A stretch of DNA of 64,000 nucleotides, from positions 46,550,106 through 46,614,105 of the forward strand of contig OZ020303.1 in assembly GCA_963971305.1 (NCBI GenBank). The letters run 5' to 3'. Shown here piece by piece: positions 44,601-56,600 of this stretch (its first letter is position 1; each line of letters begins with the position of its first letter). The notes beneath the pieces were generated by a model. The model was not told the origin of the DNA. It ran no database searches and saw only the letters and a list, made by a program, of their open reading frames with translations. This DNA comes from Arcuatula senhousia (lineage: Eukaryota; Mollusca; Bivalvia; Mytilida; Mytilidae). The position numbers were made by a program, and so were the translations under genes.

Positions 44601-47600
44601 TTGCGTATTTTTGTCCCCAAATTTTTGACAAATGTTAAGAGTTGCTAGGGGCAACGAGTACAACAAAGAAACCAAATACGGCACTAAACACGACTAAACA
44701 TGCCCGGAGTTTGGAACACCACCTAGTTTAAAGTGCAAATAGCAGTTTAAGCGATAACAAAAACCCGGGACAAAATAGTCGACGTCGAGCACATGCAAAA
44801 ATGAGCTAAATAAATTAATTGTGGAGTACTACCATAGTTTTGTACAAGTCAAATGATAGTCAATATTTGAAATACCCGTCAATTGACCAACATGTTCCGT
44901 AGAAAATCCGCCCCTTAAATTCGTCACATATCACTTCGGCCCTTTTTAAAAGAATAAACACATGTAAAACGTCAACTCCGTACATGTCAAATCCATACAT
45001 CGGAAACATGTACGGTAATGACAAAATCGCAATCGGTAGTGACAAAAATGTACGGCAATGACATTCTTGCAAATCTATTTAACAACTATTGGTATTTTTC
45101 GGGAAAATCTACATTTAATATGTTTTTTTTCGCATTATATTGGGACCTGCGTTCCAAATACGATCCCGTCTGAATTCAGTAATGTAAAGTAAACAAAAGA
45201 AAAAGAGCATTATACAGTGGGCATATTATTACTTACCGATTGTATTACGTAATATTCAGAGCAGTTTAATGTTGCAGGCTTGACAGCTAATCTGCAGACA
45301 GATTCAAGTTTATTATCCATTAAAATGCAACATTTCATTGCAGGTATACAGCGTGAGGAAGACGTTACCAAAAAATTAGAAATTGTTGACAATTTACTGA
45401 ACAGCGCCGATTACTCTAGGGCAACGGAGGGAACACTATGTATGGACCACAACCGCTCAAAATGGATGGAGGCCTTTCTTGATAAACGTTGGATGGATGA
45501 AAATAGTTTTTATTTGTTTTACTTACAAGACTTAAAACTTCTTATTATGAAACAAATAAACAACAGGAAACAAAAACAATAACATGGGAAAGACTAATAA
45601 AGGAAATTGTAAGACTATGACGCCTTCAGAAAGGCTAAAAGCTTACAGACAGAATATAAAATCTGACCCAATCAGATATGAAGAATATCTGAGAAAAGAG
45701 CGTGAGCGTTACCAAAAAAGAAAAGAGAGTGGGCAAATAAAAATGGTGAAAGATCTCAATGACCGAGATAAGCGGAAAAAAAGAAAAAGTTGGAGAAAAT
45801 CAAAGAAAGTCCAACGAGAGAAAGAGAAAACATTTAAGACACTTTTCAACAACTTACAAACTCCTCCACAAACCCCCGAGCACTCTGCTGATTACGACAT
45901 ACGTATACAAAATCCAGTAAGACAACATCCGAACCCTTCATACAGATCTGCACAACACCAAAGAGGACGTAAAAAAGTAAAAAAGTCGAAAAGTGCAGCT
46001 TACAGGAAGATAGCTGTCCTAGAAAAGCTTATAATAAAGAAACAGCAAGAGGCAGATAGGTATAGGAAAAGATATGAGCGATTAAAACAAAAAGTTGATA
46101 CTAAACAACATGAAAATAATTCACAAACCTCAAGTCCCAGAAAGAAAACGAAGGAACAATTGAAAGGTAGTAAAGTAACGAAAGAGGTAGAGAGAGACAC
46201 ATGCTTTTTCACAATGCTTTGATACAAGAATTGAAAACAAGATTTAAAGAACTAGAAAATGAACGTGATAAACAAGTGTTTTCAAAAGTTATTACAGGAA
46301 AGATCCTCCGCAAATATAGGATGACTACAATGGCACTGAAATACGTTGGCATACCTTATGGACGACACAGAGCGAACCAAGGGAGATCAAAGAAATTGGT
46401 TTTTGAAAAGAAACAGAAAAGAACCACAAAGAGAAACACTCTCGGTCAAAAGGTCCAAGAATTTCTAGAAGAAGATGTGAATAGCAGGCAATTGCCAGGA
46501 AAAAAGGACACGAAAACAAAAAATAAGGAAAAGAGACAAAAACGAATATTAAGTGACACAATGAAGAACTTGCATAAGAAGTTTCTATCAGAAAATGAAG
46601 CTGTAAATCTGTCATATACTTCATTTTTGCGATTGCGACCGTTCTGGATAGTAACGCCAAAGGTTTCCGAAAGAGACACATGTGTTTGCAAATTACACAC
46701 AAACATGCAATTCATGGTTACGAAGTTGTACCAAGAAAAAGTGGTACGTTCTAAAGATATGATAGAATGTGTCAGCGAAATAGTATGTGACACCCAGAAC
46801 AAAGAATGTATGTACCGAGAGTGTGAAGAATGTAAAACCAAGGAACTTGAGGTAGTTAATCCTGAAGTAGATAATGAGTTTGAGGAACAAGTTTACGTGG
46901 ATGAGTGGGTGAACAGAACAGAAGAAAGAACAAAGTATAAAGCAAATGGTGAACAAGAAGTATTTAACGTTAGTATCGTGGTCAAAGAAACAAAACAAAT
47001 GTCAATTCGACATTTATTAGAAGATGCCAATAGCTTGATGTCCAAATTTTCGCGCCACATATTTAATATTAGGAACCAACATGTGAAAATGAAGACATTG
47101 AAACAAGAATTGTGTCCCCAAGAATGTTTAATTCATATAGATTTCTCGGAAAATTATGCATGTAAGTTACCAGAGGAAACACAAGGTATGCATTTTGGGG
47201 GTTCAAGATCACAAGTTTCTCTACACACAGGTGTATTATACATAGCTGAAACACAACCTATGTCGTTTTGTACAGTATCGGAATGCACTCGGCATGACCC
47301 AATTGCAATTTGGTCACACCTGAAACCAGTTCTTGATAGTATCAAAACTGACCATCCGGATATCAGTACTGTTCATTTTTTAAGTGATGGTCCCACAACT
47401 CAATATAGGTCAAAATCAAACTTTTATCTAATGTGTGCCAAAATGGCAGAGTATGGCTTTAAAACTGCAACCTGGAATTTCAGTGAGGCATCACATGGCA
47501 AAGGAGCACCGGATGGAGTAGGTGGTGTTATTAAACGGACGGCGGACAGGTTAGTTGCAGAGGGAAACGACATTCCGAATTGTGACAAGTTTATGGCAGA

Positions 47601-50600
47601 ATTGACCAAAACTGGTGTCAACGTAAAATTATATCGAATAACTGAGTCTGACATTATCAACTTAAAACCAAAGTTACCGGCCGTTCTTAAAAGAGTACCG
47701 GACACAATGAAACTACACCAGATCAAATGGAAGAAGGATATCAAAAATCAAATCCACACAAAAACACTTAGTTGTCTTTGCAGAGACGTTTGTGAATGCT
47801 ACGATGATAAGATTCACACCTTTCCGGAAATAGACTGTGACCAAGACTTAGTGGATGAGCGTGAGGAACATGATGTCAGTGCTCCTGTCGAATCTGTCGA
47901 AAAATCTGATCAAGTTACGAATGCAGATGGTCTCCGTACAGTAGATCACCTAGATGAAGAATTAGTTGGGCAGTGGTGTGTAGTATTATATAAAGAACGT
48001 GCATATCCTGGTATCATCAAAGAGGTAGATATTGATAGTGTAGAGGTCACGTGTATGCATATAATAGGAAATAATAGATACTTTTGGCCCTTACTAGATG
48101 ATACTATATGGTACGAGTTTGATAAGGTAGCATCATTGATACCTAACCCCGAAAAGGTTACAAAAACTGGTCGACATTTCCAGATTGCACCAGAAATATA
48201 CAAACTGATCGTCAAAAGATACAATCTAGATTAACTTTATGTGACAAAAAATGTTACTTTTAAAACTTATTGTTGACTTTGTTTCTATACCCTGACAAGA
48301 GAGGACAGCTAAGGTTATTTTTCTGTATATGAAAATAAGAAAATGATTAAATAGATTATGATACAGTATTTCAATTTGTTATGACTTATTCACCAAAATA
48401 TAATGGTAAGCATTGCAATCAAATATCTAATCACCTCTTGTCAGGGTTTCAGTTTTGTTGTAGTTACTTTACATGTAAATATGTTATAATTTTTATGGAC
48501 AATGCTTCATTCTACTTTTTAAAGTTTTTAATTGATGCAGTAACCATTTAATGATTCGCATATTTAGATTTTTTCAACAAAGCACATGTTTTAAACTTTG
48601 GAAAACTTAAATTTTAGGACAGGTAAATGAGTTTTATATCTGATCGATTGTTCTATTTCACACGTGAGCCATTGTTGTCTTCGAGGAACTGTATACAATT
48701 ATATACCCATTTTAATATCCTATAAGGGTCTGTTTTTATTTACATTTTATGTTAAGAACAAAACTTCCATGTCATATAACCATGTTGTTTTGTCAAATGA
48801 TATTAGTGTTATTCAATTAAACTGTTAAATGTTATTTTGCATTCTGTTAAATGTTATTTTGCATTCAGCTTTATCCAAATTCTATGTAGTAAACTAAGCT
48901 GATGAAATTAAGATGTGGATAATCTACTTCTTTGAAAGAAGCAAAAAGGCACCAATAGGGCATTCCAATGTCAAAAGTCAAAAAAAAAGGCACAACCTGG
49001 CAAAAATAAAAAGAAACAAGCACGAACAAACAGAAAATACAAAACTCACAAACAACAATTGAACATCCTCTGACAACACAAAGTCAAGTCATAATAATAA
49101 TAAACTTAGGTGCACTGGAAGAGTTAGCAGTTTCTGCCTGTTGCAACACACCAGCCGCGTTGCCAATGATCAGCACAGCGTGTCAAATCCCGTATAGGAG
49201 AACAAAACAAAACTCTATGACAAACCAAAACAGCACTCATCTGAGAGACATAAACCCCATATCTCATTCTGTCTAATCTTCTGGTGATGTATTCAATAAA
49301 ATGTCTTAGGTGATAATCTCTTTAGCTAATATAGTTTATGCAATGTTCATCTTGTTACTACACTGCTATGGACATCATTTCATAAATAGCACAAATAATG
49401 TAAGCTACAATTAAGATAGCAGCACAATTCATTTCGTAAAATGGCACATTTAATGATATATTCTGTAAATTGTCCTTTCCGTACAAGGTTTGTCATAACC
49501 GTCAACGTACAAATCATTACCGTACATTTGACGTCATTGCCGACATTTTTTGTCATTGCCGTACATTCGTTAAATTGATAAAAATCTGAAATAAAACCCT
49601 TTGAAATATAGTTTTCTTATGTTTTAAGTCACAGAATTATTACATTCCATCATCAGAACAATTTTTGTGATGCTTTTGTTAGAAATAGTTCTCGTTTGAA
49701 TTTTAATTATATAAATGATATCCTCCCGAGGAACTTTCAATTGCATTTATATGTTTAAAATACTTATATCATATGAATTTATGAACAAAAACTATTGCAT
49801 ATATGTGCAAATTTAGTTGGTGCTACAGTATCCGCTTTGATTCCATGTAAAAAAATTAACAGAAAATCTTTTAATGCAATATTTGTATAAACAGTCCATA
49901 TGTACGGTAATGACAGTTACGAAAAATGGCGAGGTATAAAAATGTGAATAATTTTAAAATCTAGTAAATTTTAGCTTGACCAACGTTTTTATCTTATGCT
50001 ATGTTCATATATCTTTCAAGATAAAAGCAAATATTTGATTAAGTGGAATATCTGATTTTGTTTACTTGGTGTTTCGCAATAATGCAGTTGTACGGTGTTC
50101 ACCCAAATAAGCCTTTAAAAGACGCAGATAGTTTGAGACAACAAGTGTGCTAAATTTGACATTGAAGGAAAATTTTGCTCATAGTACAACTAAAATATTG
50201 ACATTTCTACCATTAGTGCTAGCCTCCCTTTCGGAGTGTATAAAATGAAACAAATTTGCTGCTTAATTGGGGACAAGATTCTTGAGTCTAGTCCAACTTT
50301 TGACAAGTCTTTAGAGCTAAAATCAGTGTTCTCGGTAGGCACATACATCGGGCACAGCGCCCGCCCTTGATTCAATGACGCCCTTGCCTTTTTGCTGATC
50401 AATGTGCCCCTTTGTACGGCGCCATGTCCTTTTTTTACGACGCCCTGCCCTGTTGTTGAATATCGAAGTCAAGTCGGCCTACGAACTTGCGTAAGTCGCC
50501 CGAGCAATCCGCTGTATTTTTCATATTTTCTATGTTAAAATTGCCACTTCCACAGATTCCTTGATTACCTTAATGTTTATTTAAGGGATTAGCTTGGATA

Positions 50601-53600
50601 ATTAACAAAGTAGGTCATAAACTTGTCAAAATTAGCCCCCAAGCTGTGCCAATACAAGGTGTGAAAATCGGAACTTCAAAGGATTTTGCCGTCGGCAATC
50701 AATTTTCTGTTAACTACTTAATCCCATTGAAAATCCCTGTGGAAATCATTAGATATTATACTATTCTATCAGTTTAGACTATGACTATTTTGATTTTGGA
50801 AAAGACTGTTTATTTAAAGACAAAGAAAAAATGAAATGAGATCGATATTTTTGTCAATTTGTGAATGAATGAGTAAAGTTTAAAATTATCTCCCTTTAAA
50901 AAAATATTTTATTGTAAATTTAAGAGATACAACCATTTTTACCCACATTTTCCATCAAATTTATTGTTTAAATCTGAAACAAGTTTATATTATGTTTGCT
51001 TAATTTTGCATTCCTTAAAAGATTTTTATTTTTGAAACTTTTCTTTTAAAACCATACTTCGTTATTTAGATGATTCATCAATAAACCACTGAGAAAAAAT
51101 TCTTTAAAGTAAGAATCGAAGTTATCTATCTGTACTTCTGGACGTTCCATGTGTTCAAAGCATTACTAAACTCAATCAATAAGTTCACTTCTAATAAATT
51201 CCTCATACATCATAAATAGAAACCTGTCAGAAAACAAGACAAATATTGAATATACTTGTAGACCTCGTGACTCTCTTTGCTGTTGCAAGAAAATGGTTCA
51301 TGGTCATCAGCATGCAGAAATATCATAAGTAAATAATATGAGAAAGACATTGCCTTAAAAGCTCGCGTAGATAATTCCATTGAAAATTTCGAATAATGCC
51401 TGGGACGAGATAATTTGGGACGATGTGTTACTATTTCCCGCAATTTTTCAGCACGCGCAGACATTTTCGAAAACTTCCGAAAATCGAATGTCCGAACAAC
51501 CGGAAACAGAATGATTTTTCTTCCATAGTATTTTGAGTCTCGTGCAATTTGGCATACTTTCTACATTAGAGAGCTCGCTACGCTCGCATATCAGTTACAA
51601 ATGATATAACCACAAGTTTTCTTAAAATGAACTAAAGAATATATAGTGTATAACAAAATTCTCTATATACTATCATAAATACATACACCCTGTGTATATA
51701 TAAAGTTTAATTCCCACTTCTCCCTGCTATAACTTCACTTCTCCCTGTCCTGAAAGAGAAGTCACTTCTTCCTATTTTTCTTAAGTAGCTTGAGCCCTGA
51801 AGGTGCCCTTTTTTTACCCGGTTTCGCGCGTTAAAGTGCCCTTTTTATCCCTAGCACCCTGCCCTTTTCAAATCCTAGCTAGAACACTGAAAATCATGCT
51901 CATTTAATGATATTTACTGTCAAGTGATCAATTAGTCAAAGTAGAAAAGACTGATAGCAAAATAGAATGACAAGAAATTTGAAATAATTCAAAATAAAAT
52001 GCTTTTAAAATAAAAAAAGAAGTTGGTCTGAAATATTTATGTTTTTTATGGCCCGACCACGTATGTGGATCGGACATATAGTTTTACCCTTGTCCGTCCG
52101 TCCGTCCGTACGTCCGTACATCCGTACATCCGTACGTCCGTACGTCCGTCCGTAACACTTTGGTTAAGTTCTTGGTTAAGGTCCATTACTCTGATACTAG
52201 ATGTTGGGGGTCAACGATATTTCACCACCAGATGGGTCTTGGGTAGGGCTACACCACCCACTAGAAATTAGGTCACTGTGACCTATATTTTATGCATGAA
52301 CGACTTCAGTTAAGTTCTTGGTTAAGGTCCATAACTTGGATACTGGATGTTGGGGATCAATGATATTTCACTACTAGATGTGTCTTAGGTAAGGTGACAC
52401 CACCCACTAGAAATTAGGTCACTGTGACCTATATTTTACGCATGAATGACTTCGGTTAAGTTCTTGGTTAAGGTCCATAACTTGGATACTAGATGTTGGG
52501 GGTCAATGATATTTCACTACTAGATGTGTCTTAGGTAAGGTGACACCACCCACTAGAAATTAGGTCACTGTGACCTATATTTTACGCATGAATGACTTCG
52601 GTTAAGTTCTTGGTTAAGGTCCATAACTTGGATACTAGATGTTGGGGGTCAATGATATTTCACTACTAGATGTGTCTTAGGTAAGATGACACCACCCACT
52701 AGAAATTAGGTCACTGTGACCTATATTTCACGCATGAATGGACTTGGTTAAGTTCTTGGTTAAGTTCCATATCTGAGATACTACATGTTGATGGTCAATG
52801 GTATTTCACCACTAGATGTGTCTTGGGTAACATGACACCACCCAATAAAAATTAGGTCACTGTGATCTATATTTTATGCATGAATGACTTTGGTTAAGTT
52901 CTTGGTTAAGGTCCATAACTTGGATACTAGATGTTGGGGGTCAATGATATTTCACCACTAGATGTGTCTTGGGTAAAGTGACACCATCTACTAGAAATGA
53001 GGTCACTGTGACCTATATTTTACGCATGAATGACTTTGGTTAAGTTCTTGGTTAAGGTCCATATCTTGAATACTACATGTTAAGGGTCAATAATATTTCA
53101 CTTCTCGATGAGTCTTGGTACATGGCACCACCCATCAGAAATAAGGTCACAGCGACCTATATTTCACACATGAACACTTTTGATCAATTTCTTGGTAAAG
53201 GTCCATATCCCAGGTAATACACATTGAGGGTCAATGATATTTCAAGAACGGGAGGGCCATCCTGTGGCTCATAGACACATTATCTAGTTTTATTAATACT
53301 ATGAAAATTTGCATATCTCCAGGACCATATATCAATGTTAAAACAATTGCATTTTTATACGACCGCAAAAAAATTGTGGAATACATAATGATTTAGTACA
53401 TGAAATCATTTTCAATGAATTTTTATATTTTAAGGTTTTAGAAAATCATCCCCAGACACCAATGAGCTGCAAAGTGATATTACAGAAAATAAAGGATGAA
53501 AATCTAAAAGATATTAGGTATCAAATTACTTTAGTTTGCATTGATTGAATTCTTTTTGTTTGCAGAATCATACAGATGTACATTTGTAGCAATATTTAAC

Positions 53601-56600
53601 TTCAATATTTTGTTCTTTTTCACTACCAGCATTGCATATTTCTTTTTACACTTAATACATGTATGATACCTTTTCATTTGTCATGTCTGTTTTCTTTTGT
53701 TCCTTTGTAATTACTGTAAGTACAAAAATGTATTTAAAATGTTGAAGAACAAATATATTGAACACATGCTAAGACCGGGTGTAATTAATACCAGAAAATG
53801 ATATCAGTATTGAACATGTATTTATGCTATGTATGTTAAAACAAAAAAAGATATAGCTTAGTGGTTAATAGAATAAATGATTTATGTAATTAATAAAAAC
53901 TTATCGGTGCATGACAATTTAATTTTATTTTCAGTGGGTCTGTTCCATTAGCATGTTTGAATTCCTGCTTAGATACAAATTCTCGTGGAAAAGAGAGCAT
54001 ATTTTATAAAGTCTTCAGTAGATCTGATGTATATGGTTTAAAGGTAAGAATGCAACTGGTGTTGAATAGAAATGATCTATATATGTGTAAGAGTTATAAG
54101 TTAAAAATATTTGCCAAAATATTGTCATAGGATACAAAATAGCTTAAAGGACAAGGTATGGTAAGGTCCATATTGTATATGTATTTTGGACATATAAATT
54201 GTTTTATTATATTTATTAAAGATGCATATAAAGTAATACAACTTTCAACATTTTATATTTTTTATTCAATTTTTGGTGTCATGGACTTCAAGATGCAATT
54301 TTACTATGCATTGAGGCTTTTGTATTTTTCTGTTTCAGAGTGATTTACCTGCTGGTTCTGAAATTGTAGAGGTGAAAACTGAAGATGATGATGTTCAAAT
54401 TACAGATAATACCTACCCTGACCAGCCAAAAGAAAGTTGTAAGAATTGAGCATTCTAATAAATTTTCATGTTTAGAATATAATGACATGTATATGTATGA
54501 AAAAATATGTTGATATAATACATTCTTAAATAAAATCAATAGAATAGAAACATTTGTAGAGAACACACCAAGTTATATACGCGACACAACCGACTTCTTA
54601 AATAAAATACATAGATAACTACTTGAATAATTATAATATAATACAAATAAAAACATTATGACTGAATGGCCTTTGTAGAAAGTATATTAGGTTTACCATG
54701 TAGTTACCAGCAATATGCCAGACATAAAATGATTAAATTTTCTCCTATAACATAAGAAAATTTTGCAACAAAACTATAAAAGCCCAAGACTATTAAAATT
54801 AATTATGTAAGAAACATTGTTTTTCCTTTAATATTTGGTTTGTTAACAATTACATGTAGTTTGTATTTTTGTGGCTTTTTAGTGGTTTATGCTAGATTAC
54901 CAAGTGGTATTACTACTATCCCAATCAAAGACGAGGAAGAAAATGACGATGATGATGAATCTTCTAATGAGCCAGACAAATCAACATCGAATGGAAATGG
55001 GGACACACAACCAACTAACCTGAGACGTAGCATTAGACAGTCGTTACGGCAAATGAAAAAGAAATTGGAATACCCTAGGATAATCATCAAGCCTATTCCA
55101 CCTCCGCCAAAAGAAGGTAGTGTTTTCGCTTTAAGTTCAGTTTATCATATCTCTCATATTATCTTTTCTATGGCTATCTCCAAACATGTATAAACATAAA
55201 CGGCGGTGACACAGCCAGTAAACAGCTTTCAAATTTAACACAGTTGTTTAAAAAAAAAAAGATTCTTTATGAAAATAAATTATAGATCTTTAAAACCTAT
55301 AGTTTTTTTTGCAGAGAAAAAGGAAGAACCTAAAAAAGAAGTTGTAATAAATGTTGAAGAAAACATAATAATACAACCTGAAGTTCATCAAAATGGTAGT
55401 CAGACTTCTGAGGAATCAGAGCCAGATTCTCAGACACAATCCCAAAGACCTCAAACAATGAAGGAAATATTAGCAGGTCTCCCTGGATTTAGCATGAGGG
55501 TAATGTACATTATATGTAGCATCCATTGGGTTTTAGAAATAATTATTTTTTTTTCTTTAGCAATGCTTTTTATTTCCTAAGTACCAGAAATGAATATTTG
55601 TTTCCATGAACCTATTACATATGTGGTCTAATGAGAAACCCTGGAAATTAAAAAAATCATCTAGAACCACAAATTTCATACCTATAAAAAATGGTGCAAA
55701 TTGAAAGCCTGCCCTAAAGACTCTTTGTTGAACTATTAAAAATGCACGAATATCTAGATTTTATCAGGCTATTTTTGACTTTGACCGATTTTGTTTTGTT
55801 TTAATCTATATAATAACAACTTGTCACATTGTAGCCAAGGAAAAGAACAAAGAAGTTAAGTCATGCTGCCCAGATTGCCCAGACCAAAGAAGGCTGTATA
55901 GATTTGGAGACCCCTGATTCCATTCTAGTCACAACTAATCTAAGGGTAAGAGATGTGTGGTTTACACAGAGTACAGTGTCAGAATGGGTACCTATATCTT
56001 ATGCGAGCCAAGCGAAGCTCACTATTGTAGAGAGTCTGCCAAATTGCACGAGACTCAAAATACGATGGTTGAAAATAAATTCTGTCTGCTACTCGGAATG
56101 CATTGGGAATTTTCGACAAAACCGGGTCTCGCATTAACGATACCCGGTGTTTTCGCTTATTTATTTGCAAACGGTTACAAAACCAAACCTTTTGTTGGTG
56201 TTAATGGCAAGAACTTTCTCAATAAATAATAACTATCTAACGAACGAAGGCTAGTTGTTTTGTTTTTATTAAATATGGCCCCCTTCTCGCGAGATTTCAA
56301 TACACTAGTGACCTTTAACACAGAGTGCACAGTCATGCGCAGAAAAATGGCGGGAAATATCACATCACAACGCCCTAACAAGGGTAGTTAAAACTAAGTT
56401 CTGTCATCAATTATCGGAACTTTTAACATAAACAGATTCATTATAAAAGCGTGACAAGAAACTATTTTTTCTGCATATGTATGATAAATAAATTTGGTCC
56501 TACCTGATCTGAAAATATAATCCTAATCCATCCTCAAGACATGTGCCGTGTCGTGGTCCTTCAAAGTCAAACTGACAATGACATAGTTAAATGATCAATG

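Larger units (their letters stand above)
42559..49915 (+). mobile_element. Element A: DDE-type gene flanked by TGTACGGTAATGACA motifs
   Basis: Limits are set by the outermost motif copies; true ends were not found. Motif copies (+ is TGTACGGTAATGACA): minus at 42559 and 42748; plus at 45009, 45034 (degenerate) and 45049; gene 45584-48234; minus at 49491 (degenerate), 49513, 49533 and 49551; plus at 49901. The order is therefore X X, Y Y Y, gene, X X X X, Y, the same scheme as element B. Two 670-bp MITEs have inserted into its left half. The layout resembles the subterminal repeats bound by transposases such as those of CACTA elements. It lies in ASXL intron 1, same strand. Confidence 0.7.

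Noticed and set aside
46325..48224. Minus-strand frames inside the element A and B coding regions
   Set aside because: They are shadows of the long plus-strand frames, rich in Phe, Leu and Cys as expected from the opposite strand of Lys/Glu-rich coding sequence.
55946..56229. Open frames after ASXL exon 7
   Set aside because: They cross a dispersed repeat shared with 51.5 kb, and the exon 7 to exon 8 join is in phase without them.
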